Assembly (NCBI RefSeq): GCF_002423035.1
Contig: NZ_DIUM01000045.1
Span: 1-23,320 of the forward strand
DNA from: Thiocapsa sp. UBA6158
Lineage (GTDB): Bacteria; Pseudomonadota; Gammaproteobacteria; Chromatiales; Chromatiaceae
Length of the DNA stretch: 23,320 nt
Direction: 5' to 3'
Each line of letters starts with the position of its first letter. Within the stretch, counting starts at the first letter, position 1. Positions 13,798-22,491 of this stretch are shown piece after piece. The notes beneath the pieces are model-generated. The model did no database searches and was not told where the DNA came from. It worked only from the letters and a program-made list of their open reading frames with translations. The translations under genes and the position numbers were made by a program.

Positions 13798-15579
13798 ATG
13801 CAGTCTCCGATCTCCCAACGCTGGTCCTGGTTGATTCCATTCATGTCTTGGCTGCCCGGGGTCGGGCGCACGGAGATCAAGGCGGATGCGCTCGCCGCCA
13901 TCATCGGGGCCCTGGTCGTGCTGCCGCAGGCCGTGGCCTTCGCGACCATCGCCGGCATGCCGCCCGAATACGGACTCTATGCCGGGATGGTGCCGGCCAT
14001 CATCGCGGCCCTGTTCGGGTCGTCGCGCCACCTGGTCTCGGGACCGACGACGGCGGCCTCGGTTGTGTTGTTTTCCGCCTTGTCGGTGATGGCGCTGCCG
14101 GGCTCGCCGGACTATGTGACGCTCGCCTTGACCCTGACCTTCATGGTCGGCCTGATGGAGCTTGCACTGGGCCTCGCGCGCATGGGGACCCTGGTCAACT
14201 TCATCTCGCACTCGGTGGTCGTGGGCTTCACTGCCGGTGCGGCGCTCCTGATCGCCGCCAAGCAGCTCAAACATTTCTTCGGCATCGAGATGGACAGCGG
14301 GGGGCACCTGCACGACATCCTGATCCAGTTCGGTCATCACGTCCTCGAGATCAACCCGGCGACCACGCTGGTGGCCGTCTCGACCTTGCTGATCGGGATC
14401 GCCTTCAAGCGCTGGCTGCCGAAGATCCCCTACATGATTGCCGCCATGCTCGGCGGCAGTCTGATCGCCGTCGGACTCGACGCCTGGCTCGGCAACGAGG
14501 CGACCGGGATCGCGACCGTCGGGGCCTTGCCGGCGGGCTTCCCGCCGCTGTCGGCGCCGAATCTGACCTTCGATCACATCAAGGAGTTGGCGCTCACCGC
14601 CTTGGCGGTGACCCTGTTTGCGCTCACCGAGGCGGTCTCCATCGGTCGCTCGCTGGCGGCACGCGGTGGCTACCGCATCGACGGCAACCAGGAGTTCATC
14701 GGTCAAGGCTTGTCGAACATCGCCGGCTCCTTCTTCTCGGCCTACGTGGCGACCGGCTCGTTCAACCGCAGCGGCGTGAACTATGCCGCCGGCGCGCGCA
14801 CGCCCTTGGCGGCCATCTTCGCCGGCGTGCTGCTGATCGGAATCGTGCCCTTAGTCGCGCCCTACGCGAGTTATCTGCCGACGGCCGCGATGGCCGGGTT
14901 GCTCTTCCTGGTCGCCTGGGGGCTGGTCGATTTCAAGGAGATCGGGCACATCCTCAAGGCGTCCAAACGCGAGACCTCGGTCTTGGCGGTGACCTTCTTC
15001 TCCGCGCTTTTCCTGGAGCTTGAGTTCGCCATCTTCGCCGGGGTGTTGCTCTCGCTGGTGCTCTATCTGGACCGTACCTCAAAGCCGCGCATCGTCAATC
15101 TGGCACCGGATCCGCGCCTGCCCAATCGGGCCTTCTCCTGCGAGCCGGACGTCGCGCAATGCCCGCAGCTGCATATCATGCGGATCGACGGCTCGCTCTT
15201 CTTCGGCTCGGTGGCGCATGTCGAGAGTGCCTTCGATCGGCTGCGCGCGACGCATCCGGAGCAGAAGCATCTCGCGATCCTCGCCGAGGGCATCAACTTC
15301 GTCGATCTGCAGGGCGGCGAGACGCTGGCGCGCGAGGCCAAGCGACGTCAGGCCGAGGGCGGGGGTCTCTATCTGATCAACGTCAAGACCGGGCTCTGGG
15401 AGGCGCTCGAGCGCTGCGGCTGTATCGACGCAACCGGGGGGCGCAATGTCTTCCAAGCCAAGAACGCGGCCATTCGCGCCATCTACCAGAAGCTGGACAA
15501 ATCCGTCTGCGCGACCTGTCCGCAGCCGATCTTCATCGAGTGCGGGGCGGGTCGGCACAAGCAGCCGACGAGCCCCTGA
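13798..15579 (+). CDS. SulP-family anion transporter with STAS domain
   Basis: This 593-residue inner-membrane protein belongs to the SulP/SLC26 family, which moves sulfate, bicarbonate or other anions. The N-terminal transporter part starts with ADALAAIIGALVVLPQAVAFA and PPEYGLYAGMVPAI (about residues 29-70), followed by the family signature GSSRHLVSGPTTAAS, and spans about residues 25-425. A cytoplasmic STAS domain follows (about 445-560; RIDGSLFFGSVAHVE near 461). The C-terminus has a cysteine cluster, CATCPQPIFIEC, also seen in relatives. The start at 13798 gives the usual short N-terminus. The neighbouring sulfide:quinone oxidoreductase 90 bases downstream makes a sulfur anion a reasonable substrate, but bicarbonate cannot be ruled out by sequence. 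Confidence 0.88.
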   Translation: MQSPISQRWSWLIPFMSWLPGVGRTEIKADALAAIIGALVVLPQAVAFATIAGMPPEYGLYAGMVPAIIAALFGSSRHLVSGPTTAASVVLFSALSVMALPGSPDYVTLALTLTFMVGLMELALGLARMGTLVNFISHSVVVGFTAGAALLIAAKQLKHFFGIEMDSGGHLHDILIQFGHHVLEINPATTLVAVSTLLIGIAFKRWLPKIPYMIAAMLGGSLIAVGLDAWLGNEATGIATVGALPAGFPPLSAPNLTFDHIKELALTALAVTLFALTEAVSIGRSLAARGGYRIDGNQEFIGQGLSNIAGSFFSAYVATGSFNRSGVNYAAGARTPLAAIFAGVLLIGIVPLVAPYASYLPTAAMAGLLFLVAWGLVDFKEIGHILKASKRETSVLAVTFFSALFLELEFAIFAGVLLSLVLYLDRTSKPRIVNLAPDPRLPNRAFSCEPDVAQCPQLHIMRIDGSLFFGSVAHVESAFDRLRATHPEQKHLAILAEGINFVDLQGGETLAREAKRRQAEGGGLYLINVKTGLWEALERCGCIDATGGRNVFQAKNAAIRAIYQKLDKSVCATCPQPIFIECGAGRHKQPTSP

Positions 15580-15669
15580 CGGATGTCGAATCCATTGATC
15601 CATGTCTTTGTCAGACGCCGAGCGACTTGTTAGCGTCCGGACACTGCAACCCACCGCGAGACTCAACAG

Positions 15670-17127
15670 ATGGCACGAATCCTTATCCTCGGAGCGGGCA
15701 TTTCCGGGCACACGGTTGCGCGATATCTCGGCAAATGGCTCGGTAAGACGCATCCGATCACCGTGGTCTCGCCGAACCCGAAGTGGAACTGGATCCCGTC
15801 CAACATCTGGGTCGGCGTGGGCGAGATGACCGAGAAGCAGGTGACCTTTCCGCTCGCGCCCATCTACAAGAAGCTCGGTGTGGACTTTCGTCAGGCGCAG
15901 GCCGTTTCCATCCATCCCGAGGGCGGTGCGGATCGGACATCGCCCTATGTGACCGTCGAGTATACGGACCCGGCCCGCGTCGGGCAGACCGAGGCGCTCG
16001 AATACGACTATCTGGTCAATGCGACCGGCCCCAAGCTGAATTTCGGTGCGACCCCGGGTCTCGGCCCGGAGGGCGGACACAGTCTCTCGGTCTGCACACC
16101 GTCGCATGCCTTGGAGGCGAATGCGCATCTGCAGGAGATGATCGCCGCCATGAAGGCGGGTGCGACCAAGATCTTCGTCGTCGGTACGGGTCACGGCATG
16201 TGCACCTGTCAGGGTGCGGCATTCGAATACATCTACAACATCGACCACAGCCTGCGCGAGGCCGGTGTCCGCGACAAGGCGCAGCTCGTTTGGATCAGCA
16301 ACGAATACGAGCTGGGCGACTTCGGGATGGGCGGCGTTCACATCAAACGCGGGGGCTATGTCACGAACGGCAAGGTCTTTGCCGAGTCCATGATGGTCGA
16401 GCGCGGCATCTCCTGGGTCACGCGTGCGCACGTGACCAAGGTGGAGCCGGGCAAGATCCACTACGAGCTGCTCGACGGCAGCTTCCATGAGATGGATTTT
16501 GATTTCGCTATGCTGATCCCGCCGTTCTCCGGCGTGCCTTTGCAGGCCTTCGATAAGTCAGGCGCCGACATCACGGCCCAGATCTTCGCGCCCAACGGCT
16601 TTATGAAGGTGGACGCCGATTATGCCGTGAAGCCTTACGAGGATTGGGGTCCGGAGGATTGGCCGAAGACCTATCAGACCCCCGGCTACAAGAATGTCTT
16701 CGCCGTCGGGATCGCATTCGCGCCGCCGCATCTCATCAGCAAGCCGATGAAGAGCGTCAACGGCACTCCGATCAACCCCACACCGCCGCGCACCGGGATG
16801 CCGTCGGCCGCGATCGGCAAGGCCGTCGCCATGAGCATCCGCGACATGATCCAAGGCGCCGCGGGGCCGACCCACACGGCGTCCTTGGCCGAGATCGGCG
16901 CGGCCTGCGTGGCCTCGACCGGGTCCGATATCTTCAAGGGGACCGCGGCGACCATGACCGTCTTCCCGGTCGTGCCGGATTACGACAACTATCCCGAATA
17001 CGGCCGGGATATGGATCTCACCTTCGGCGAGGTCGGATTGGCGGGGCATTGGATGAAATACATCCTGCACCATGTGTTCATTTATCAGGCCAAGCTCCGG
17101 CCCGGTTGGTCGCTTCTGCCCGATTGA
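15670..17127 (+). CDS. sqr: Sulfide:quinone oxidoreductase (flavoprotein; probably SqrF-like type)
   Basis: This 485-residue flavoprotein oxidises sulfide to sulfur or polysulfide and passes electrons to the quinone pool at the membrane. The FAD-binding GAGISG is at residues 8-13 in an N-terminal Rossmann fold, with a second nucleotide-binding region near 168-185 (VVGTGHGMCTCQG). Candidate redox cysteines are C142, C178, C180 and C413. The segment PNPKWNWIPSNIWVGVG and the C-terminal run PTPPRTGMPSAAIGKAVA are strong family marks. From memory the pattern best fits the type VI (SqrF) group found in green and purple sulfur bacteria, but a type assignment needs a tree. It is followed after 51 bases by a small gene and preceded by the SulP transporter. 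The C-terminus (HWMKYILHHVFIYQAKL) may bind the membrane. Confidence 0.92.
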   Translation: MARILILGAGISGHTVARYLGKWLGKTHPITVVSPNPKWNWIPSNIWVGVGEMTEKQVTFPLAPIYKKLGVDFRQAQAVSIHPEGGADRTSPYVTVEYTDPARVGQTEALEYDYLVNATGPKLNFGATPGLGPEGGHSLSVCTPSHALEANAHLQEMIAAMKAGATKIFVVGTGHGMCTCQGAAFEYIYNIDHSLREAGVRDKAQLVWISNEYELGDFGMGGVHIKRGGYVTNGKVFAESMMVERGISWVTRAHVTKVEPGKIHYELLDGSFHEMDFDFAMLIPPFSGVPLQAFDKSGADITAQIFAPNGFMKVDADYAVKPYEDWGPEDWPKTYQTPGYKNVFAVGIAFAPPHLISKPMKSVNGTPINPTPPRTGMPSAAIGKAVAMSIRDMIQGAAGPTHTASLAEIGAACVASTGSDIFKGTAATMTVFPVVPDYDNYPEYGRDMDLTFGEVGLAGHWMKYILHHVFIYQAKLRPGWSLLPD

Positions 17128-17178
17128 TCAGCCTGCCGAAATCAGACACCCGCCATCCGATATCCGAGAGACGAAGCC

Positions 17179-17349
17179 ATGGGCGCGAAGAATCGAGAAC
17201 CCTATCAGCAAGCCTATTATCCGCCGGTGCCGACACGGTTTACGCGCTATATGCGGACATCACTCGTGTGGCAGCTCATCCGCTTCATCATCATCAATTT
17301 GAAGATCCTGAAGCTGATGATGAAGGCGCACAAGGTGCATAAGGTGTAG
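17179..17349 (+). CDS. Small basic hydrophobic protein after the sulfide:quinone oxidoreductase
   Basis: This is a 56-residue reading frame. The first 22 residues are polar and tyrosine- and proline-rich (YQQAYYPPVPTRFTRYM). Residues 26-48 form one hydrophobic, mostly helical stretch (SLVWQLIRFIIINLKIL), interrupted by Arg and Lys, which suggests an interfacial or short membrane helix, and the tail is basic (MMKAHKVHKV). A GAGAG sequence nine bases upstream could serve as ribosome-binding site. Its position 51 bases after the sqr stop on the same strand indicates co-transcription and a possible role as membrane anchor or partner for the oxidoreductase. I know no family for it. Codon use and hydrophobic pattern support it being real. 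Confidence 0.7.
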   Translation: MGAKNREPYQQAYYPPVPTRFTRYMRTSLVWQLIRFIIINLKILKLMMKAHKVHKV

Positions 17350-17405
17350 AGACCGCAGCGCGGCGGCTGCCGGTCGTGTCGAGCGGCTGACCCGCCGTGT
17401 TTGGT

Positions 17406-18173
17406 TTATTCCGAGCGCTTGGCCAAACCATAGCGCTCGATCTTTGCGCTCGGGCCAACGCGCGAGAGACCGAGCTCCGCGGCTGCGTGTGACTTGTTCC
17501 AACGGTGGCGCTCGAGCACCTCGCGCAGGACTCGGGTCTCCAGCGCCTCGATCCGCGCCTTCAGGGTCGGATCAATCAAAGATCCTCCCGGAAGCGGACC
17601 TCGCCGATCTCGGTCTCGAGCGATCGATTGATGGCCGCCACGACCCGTACGTCGACCCGACGCCGTCGGTTGCTCCCGAGCGGACGCACCTCGCCGTCCT
17701 GCAGGACGCGCAGCAGCTTGACCTGAAACGTCCGCGCGACCTCGCCGATCTCGTCGAGAAAGATGGTGCCGCCGTCGGCCTGCTCGAAGAGGCCGATCCG
17801 ATCGTTGACTGCGCCGGTGAAGGCGCCTTTCTTGTGTCCGAACAGCTCGCTCTCGAGCAGTTGATCCGGCATGGCCCAGCAGTTCTCGGCGACGGATGAT
17901 GTCGCCGAGATCCGTGTAGTCCGAGATGATGATGCGCACGACGTCGGGCCAACGCTCGCGGACCCGCGCGAGAAACTCCACCCAGGTGGTCTCGGGTATC
18001 CGTTGATCGGTGACGACGACCTGGACCCATTCCTCCGTGAGGATCTCCTCGGCGGCGGTGGCGCCGGTGGCGGTCAGCACCTCGAAGGACTCGTCGAGCG
18101 TCCGGGTCAGGGTATCCAGCGACAGCGCCTCGTCGTCGACCAGCAAGACGGTCGGGATGATGTAAGCACTTGT
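17406..18173 (-). pseudogene. Broken sigma-54 response regulator, HupR/HoxA/NtrC type
   Basis: Three pieces of one NtrC-family regulator survive. First is a receiver domain (VLLVDDE at about 18149 through GDII at about 17895). Second, in another frame, is a middle slice of the AAA+ domain starting at VAENCWAMPDQLLESELFG, with GAFTGA and the Walker B GGTIFLDEIGE, ending FREDL at 17576. Third, back in the receiver frame, is the C-terminal Fis-type helix-turn-helix (RVLREVLERHRWNKSHAAAELGLSR). Missing are the end of the receiver, the Walker A part of the ATPase, and everything from FREDL to the DNA-binding domain. Conserved receiver positions are also altered: SGYTD is SDYTD and TGVEFL is TWVEFL. 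The receiver wording is closest to hydrogenase regulators. The 5' end is uncertain. It is surely non-functional. Confidence 0.85.
17886..17908. repeat. 8-base inverted repeat at the deletion junction of the regulator relic
   Basis: TCGGCGAC (17886-17893) and GTCGCCGA (17901-17908) face each other across seven bases exactly where the receiver frame gives way to the ATPase frame. Such repeats can promote deletion by slippage. Confidence 0.45.
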
Positions 18174-18519
18174 GATGCCATCTATTATTCGAACGAGAAA
18201 ACATGATGTTGCGTTCAATCGAGACCATGGACTCACGCTGAGCCGTCAAGTGAGCAGGCACCCGTCCAGCTTAGATGCAAAGCAGGTTTGCAGAGCCGCT
18301 AAAGCCCCGGGGCATTCGCGGCCTTCCGCGTTCTCCGCTTTGCCGCCTCGTGCCCGATACCGTCTTTCTCACGGAGTCTGCCTCGGCCTGATCCGTGACG
18401 ACCGATCGCCGCAACCATCCCTTGGCCCTCCCCATTCTTTCCCCACTTGTTCGCTAGCCTGGATGGCACCTCGTCGGCCGCCCGAGCAGCCAACTCGATC
18501 CCTTCGGACTGTATGAGCC
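18174..18519. other. Intergenic region before the efflux operon
   Basis: This stretch of 346 bases lies between the regulator relic and the membrane fusion protein gene. No frame gives a recognisable protein. The upstream part (18170-18230) is relatively A/T-rich. I see no clear promoter hexamers, but one for the efflux operon must lie here or in the relic. Confidence 0.4.
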
Positions 18520-19806
18520 ATGACCCGAGAATCCACCGTCTCCGCCGAGCCGATCGACCTTCCAAGCGACTCGGATCGAGCCGCCCCGCCTCGCCGACGC
18601 CTGCTTCGGGTCGTGCTGCCGGCCTTGGTGGTGCTCGGTTTCGCAGCCGGGACGAACGTTTGGCTGACGAGTCGTCCGGAGAACGGAGTCACCTTCGAGA
18701 CGGCCGAGGTCGAGCGCGGCGATCTGAGGATCAAGGTCACCGCGACCGGGTCGCTGCAGCCGGTCAATCAGGTGGATGTCGGCACGGAGGTGTCCGGCAC
18801 CATCGTCCGGGTGGCGGTCGATTTCAACGATCGCGTGGAGACCGGCCAGATCCTTGCCGAGCTGGACCCGGATCAGTCCAGGGCGAAGACGCGCCAGTCG
18901 GAGGCGGCTCTGGCGTTGGCGGAGGCCCGCGTCCTGGAGGCGCAAGCGACGGTGACCGAGACCGCGAACAAGCTGCGGCGCACGCGGGATATGATCGACA
19001 AGCGTCTGGCCGCGCCCGAGGAGTTGGACGGCGCCGTTGCGAACGCCGAGCGTGCGCTTGCGTCGCTTGCCGTTGCGCGGGCGCAGGTCGCCCAGGCACA
19101 GGCCGAGCTCGATGCGAATCGCCGCACCCTCGAGAAGACCCTGATTCGCTCGCCCATCGACGGGGTCGTCCTGCTGCGCCAGGTCGAGCCCGGACAGACG
19201 GTCGCCGCGTCGCTCCAGACCCCGGTGCTCTTCAACCTGGCCGAGAACTTGGCGCAGATGGAGCTCAAGGTGGCCATCGACGAGGCGGACGTGGGCCAGG
19301 TGGCCGTCGGGCAGTCCGCCGAGTTCGTCGTCGATGCCTATCCGGACCGACGGTTCCCGGCGACCATCGCCCAAGTGCGTTTTGCCCCCGAGACCGTGAG
19401 CGGTGTGGTGACCTATGCCGCGCTCCTGGACCTGGACAACTCGGACCTCGCCCTGCGTCCCGGCATGACGGCTACGGCCGAGATCCTCGTTCATGCATCG
19501 GACGAAGTGGTCCTGGTCCCGAATGCAGCCTTGCGCTTCAATCCACCACAGGACGCCGTCCCCAAGCGAGGCGCATCCAACCTGCTCGGCATGCTCATGC
19601 CGCGCCCGCCCGCGACCGCGAAGCGTCCCCGCGCGCCCGAGGAGCGCTCGGGGAAGGAGACGCAGGTCTGGATCTCGACCGACGGCGAGCCGACGCGCGT
19701 CCCGGTCAAGGTCGGAGCGAGCGACGGGATCGTGACGCAGGTCCTGGACGACAGCCTGGCCCCCGGGACCCGGGTGCTGGTGGATGTCGAGCGCAAGAAG
19801 CCCTGA
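18520..19806 (+). CDS. macA: Periplasmic membrane fusion protein of a MacAB-like efflux system
   Basis: This 428-residue HlyD/MacA-type adaptor links an inner-membrane ABC permease to an outer-membrane channel. It has a cytoplasmic N-terminus, one membrane segment at about residues 28-48, then the lipoyl-like half (VTATGSLQPVNQVDVGTEVSGTI), a coiled-coil hairpin at about 115-200, the second lipoyl half (LIRSPIDGVVLLRQVEPGQTV), and beta-barrel and membrane-proximal domains. Near residues 345-380 there is a proline- and arginine-rich insertion (PRPPATAKRPRAPEERSG) that is absent from typical MacA (about 370 residues). The stop is two bases before the ATPase start, so the three genes form one operon. 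The ribosome-binding site is weak. Substrate cannot be told from sequence; macrolides, peptides and lipids are possible. Confidence 0.9.
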   Translation: MTRESTVSAEPIDLPSDSDRAAPPRRRLLRVVLPALVVLGFAAGTNVWLTSRPENGVTFETAEVERGDLRIKVTATGSLQPVNQVDVGTEVSGTIVRVAVDFNDRVETGQILAELDPDQSRAKTRQSEAALALAEARVLEAQATVTETANKLRRTRDMIDKRLAAPEELDGAVANAERALASLAVARAQVAQAQAELDANRRTLEKTLIRSPIDGVVLLRQVEPGQTVAASLQTPVLFNLAENLAQMELKVAIDEADVGQVAVGQSAEFVVDAYPDRRFPATIAQVRFAPETVSGVVTYAALLDLDNSDLALRPGMTATAEILVHASDEVVLVPNAALRFNPPQDAVPKRGASNLLGMLMPRPPATAKRPRAPEERSGKETQVWISTDGEPTRVPVKVGASDGIVTQVLDDSLAPGTRVLVDVERKKP

Positions 19807-19808
19807 TC

Positions 19809-20531
19809 ATGGTCGACGCGACCGACCGGAAATCATGCCCCTTGATCGAGCTCCGCCGTGTGACCAAGGTCTACGGGCGCGGCGACGCCGCCGTCCATGC
19901 CTTGGCCGGGGTCGACCTGCGCATCGAGCAGGGTGAGTTCGTCGCCGTGATGGGGCCGAGCGGATCGGGCAAGTCGACCGCGATGAACATCCTGGGTTGC
20001 TTGGATACACCCAGCTCCGGGTCCTACCGATTTCGGGGCGTTCCGGTCGAGACACTCGGTCGGGATCAACGTGCACTCCTGCGTCGTCGTGACCTGGGTT
20101 TTGTCTTCCAGGGCTTCAATCTGCTCAACCGGACCTCGGCCCTGGAGAATGTCGAGCTGCCTTTGATCTATCGGCGCACCCCGCGAGCGGAACGCCACGC
20201 CCTGGCACAGCGGGCCTTGGCGCTGGTCGGCCTGAACGGGCGAGAGGGACACACGCCGGGCGAGCTCTCGGGCGGTCAGCAGCAACGCGTCGCCATCGCG
20301 CGCGCCATCGTCACGGACCCGCATCTGCTCCTCGCCGACGAGCCGACCGGGAATCTGGACTCGGTCCGCAGTCACGAGATCATGACCCTTTTGGACGGAC
20401 TCAACCGCGATCGCGGCATCACGATCCTGATGGTCACTCACGAGCCCGAGATGGCGGCCTACGCGCATCGCGTCATCCATTTTCGCGACGGCCGCGTGGT
20501 CGACGAGAACACGCCGGAGCACACCTCCTAA
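19809..20531 (+). CDS. macB: ABC transporter ATPase of the MacAB-like efflux system
   Basis: This 240-residue ATPase of the LolD/MacB class powers the adjoining permease. Walker A is GPSGSGKST (residues 49-57), the Q-loop Q101 in FVFQGFNLL, the signature LSGGQQQR (153-160), Walker B LLLADEPTGNLDS (173-185), and the switch histidine H211 in VTHEP. The start at 19809 comes two bases after the upstream stop. In E. coli MacB this domain is fused to the permease; here it is a separate polypeptide, and its stop codon shares one base with the permease start (TAATG), so the two are translationally coupled. The gene symbol is used in the sense of the ATPase half of MacB. A frame in phase is open back to 18447, but only the part from 19809 resembles a protein. 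Confidence 0.93.
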   Translation: MVDATDRKSCPLIELRRVTKVYGRGDAAVHALAGVDLRIEQGEFVAVMGPSGSGKSTAMNILGCLDTPSSGSYRFRGVPVETLGRDQRALLRRRDLGFVFQGFNLLNRTSALENVELPLIYRRTPRAERHALAQRALALVGLNGREGHTPGELSGGQQQRVAIARAIVTDPHLLLADEPTGNLDSVRSHEIMTLLDGLNRDRGITILMVTHEPEMAAYAHRVIHFRDGRVVDENTPEHTS

Positions 20532-21736
20532 TGCTCTGGAATACCCTCCTGTTGGCCCTGCGCGAGATCCGCCGAAACGTCCTGCGTTCGGTCCTGACCA
20601 TGCTGGGCATTGTCATCGGCGTGGCGGCGGTCATTGTCATGGTGACCCTCGGCGACGGTGCGACCCGGCAGGTCACGGCGCAGATCGAAAGTCTCGGAAC
20701 CAACCTGCTGATGATCACCATGGGCCAACGCATGGGGCCGGGATCCAGCTCCAACGCACCGCCCTTCACCTTGGACGACGTGGTCGCGGTGCAGCGCGAG
20801 ATCGGCGCCGTGAGTGCCGTCGCCGGCTCGGCGAGTCAGGTCATGACGGCCGTCGTGGGCAACAGCAATTGGTCGACCACGGTCACCGGCAGCGACAACC
20901 GCTTCTTCGCGGTGCGCAACTGGAGATTGGACGACGGGAGGCTCTTCACCGAGCCCGAGCAGCGTGCCGGGCGGGCGGTGTGCGTGATCGGGGCGACGGT
21001 GCGCCGCGAGCTGTTCGGGTACCAGGATCCCATCGGTCAGAAGATCCGACTCAAGCAGATCGCCTGCGAGGTGATCGGGCTTCTCGCAAGCAAGGGTCAG
21101 AGCGCCATGGGCTCGGATCAGGACGATCTGGTGGTCATGCCGCTGCGGACCTTCCAGCGGCGTGTCGCGGGCAATCAGGAGGTCAACCTGATTCAGCTTT
21201 CGGTCCGGGACGGCGACTCCACCGAGCAGGTCAAATCCGACATCGAGCGCATGATGCGTGAGCGTCGCCATGTCCACCCGGCCGATCAGGACAACTTCTC
21301 GGTGCGCGACATGAAGGAGATCGCGACCATGCTGACCGGCACCACCCGTGTTCTGACGGCCCTGCTCAGCGCCGTGGCCGCAGTCAGCCTCCTGGTCGGA
21401 GGCATCGGCATCATGAACATCATGCTGGTCTCGGTCACCGAGCGCACCCGCGAGATCGGCATCCGTCTGGCCATCGGGGCGCTCGAGCGCGAGGTCTTGA
21501 TGCAGTTTCTGGTGGAGGCGGTGGTCCTGTCGTCCTTGGGCGGGCTGCTCGGTATCCTGCTTGCGTTGGTCGCCTCCATTGGACTGGCGAGCCTGCTGCA
21601 GGTGCCTTTCGTGCTTAACGGCCCCATCATCCTCATCGCCTTCCTCTTCTCGGCCGCGGTGGGGGTCGTCTTCGGTTATTTCCCCGCGCGCCGAGCGGCC
21701 AGGCTGGATCCGATCGAGGCGCTGCGGCATGAGTGA
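20531..21736 (+). CDS. macB: ABC transporter permease, MacB/FtsX type
   Basis: This 401-residue inner-membrane permease matches the membrane half of MacB. It has a cytoplasmic amphipathic start (LALREIRRNVLRSVLTMLG), a first membrane segment at about residues 20-40, a large periplasmic domain (about 45-265), and three further segments, the first of them GIGIMNIMLVSV within the conserved FtsX block ending TERTREIGIRLAIGA. The C-terminus (YFPARRAARLDPIEALRHE) is the standard ending of this family. It works with the upstream ATPase and fusion protein. In this family the periplasmic domain drives mechanotransmission rather than substrate passage through the membrane. No outer-membrane factor follows in the window, so a TolC-like protein encoded elsewhere is presumably used. 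Confidence 0.93.
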   Translation: MLWNTLLLALREIRRNVLRSVLTMLGIVIGVAAVIVMVTLGDGATRQVTAQIESLGTNLLMITMGQRMGPGSSSNAPPFTLDDVVAVQREIGAVSAVAGSASQVMTAVVGNSNWSTTVTGSDNRFFAVRNWRLDDGRLFTEPEQRAGRAVCVIGATVRRELFGYQDPIGQKIRLKQIACEVIGLLASKGQSAMGSDQDDLVVMPLRTFQRRVAGNQEVNLIQLSVRDGDSTEQVKSDIERMMRERRHVHPADQDNFSVRDMKEIATMLTGTTRVLTALLSAVAAVSLLVGGIGIMNIMLVSVTERTREIGIRLAIGALEREVLMQFLVEAVVLSSLGGLLGILLALVASIGLASLLQVPFVLNGPIILIAFLFSAAVGVVFGYFPARRAARLDPIEALRHE

Positions 21737-21912
21737 CCGCCCGAGCGTGCCGTGGCGTTCACGTCTCGGTGACGCGCTGGCGGGTGTTGAGCGATCCGAT
21801 CGAGGTCGGCGCCGAGGGTCCGATGATGTCCTAGACCCTGTGGCAGGCGCTGCGCGAGTCTCTCGGCGCAGCGGCGAATGAACAGATCCACTAGCGGGAA
21901 TGAGCAAAGCTG
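21737..21912. other. Intergenic region after the efflux operon, possible decayed frame
   Basis: The 176 bases hold no intact gene. One plus-strand frame reads VTRWRVLSDPIEVGAEGPMM, an internal TAG, then TLWQALRESLGAAANEQIH, which is protein-like and could be the relic of a gene. I do not recognise it. Confidence 0.3.
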
Positions 21913-22458
21913 ATGGTTGTTGAATCCGAGCAGGTCATCGAACGCACCAAGAAATGGATCTCCGAGGTCGTGATCGGATGTCGCATGTGTCCCTTCGCGG
22001 CAAAAGAGTTCAATCGGGGCGCAATACACTATCGAGTCGAAAGCGACTCCGACATGGAATCCAGTCTTCGGGCATGTCTCGAGGAGTGCCGTCGCCTCGA
22101 TGAAAACCAGTCGATCGAGACAACGTTGCTGATCCTGCCCGGTGCTTTCCCGGAGTTCGATGATTATCTCGACTTGGTTGAAATGGCGGAGGCGCTTCTG
22201 GAGGCGGAAGGCTACGAAGGTCAGTATCAGGTCGCCGGTTTTCACCCCGATTATCGGTTTGCAGATGCGCCCGAAGATGATCCTGCAAACTATACGAACC
22301 GATCGCTCTATCCGATGTTGCACCTGCTTCGCGAAGAGAGCATCGAACATGTGCTGGACCGATACCCCGATGCGGATGCGATCCCTGAAAGAAACATCGC
22401 ATTCGCCCGCGAGCAGGGGCTTGAGTCTATGAAGGCGCTGAGGGACGCCTGTTTGTAG
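21913..22458 (+). CDS. DUF1415 family protein
   Basis: This 181-residue soluble protein belongs to DUF1415, a family of unknown function common in proteobacteria. Family marks seen are VVIGCRMCPFA near residues 19-29 (relatives usually have IGLNLCPFA, so a cysteine and arginine replace the L-N), TTLLILPGAFPEFDDYLDL at about 70-88, QVAGFHPDYRFADAPEDDPANYTNRS at about 105-130, and YPMLHLLREESI. The CxxC made by C23 and C26 is noteworthy because the usual family has a single cysteine there. Codon use is less GC-biased than in neighbouring genes. It precedes the arsenite methyltransferase by 33 bases on the same strand, so the two are probably co-transcribed, which hints at a thiol- or metalloid-linked role, but this is inference. 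Confidence 0.85.
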   Translation: MVVESEQVIERTKKWISEVVIGCRMCPFAAKEFNRGAIHYRVESDSDMESSLRACLEECRRLDENQSIETTLLILPGAFPEFDDYLDLVEMAEALLEAEGYEGQYQVAGFHPDYRFADAPEDDPANYTNRSLYPMLHLLREESIEHVLDRYPDADAIPERNIAFAREQGLESMKALRDACL

Positions 22459-22491
22459 TGCGTTCGCAGCATGACCCGACAGGAGATCCGA

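Noticed and set aside
13495..14706. 403-codon minus-strand frame
   Set aside because: Antisense to the SulP gene; shadow-type composition.
15079..16488. 469-codon minus-strand frame across sulP and sqr
   Set aside because: Spans two clear plus-strand genes and has no family features.
18447..20531. Open frame of 694 codons ending with the ABC ATPase
   Set aside because: Only the part from 19809 resembles a protein; the rest overlaps macA in another frame and is arginine/glycine-rich, as expected in GC-rich DNA.
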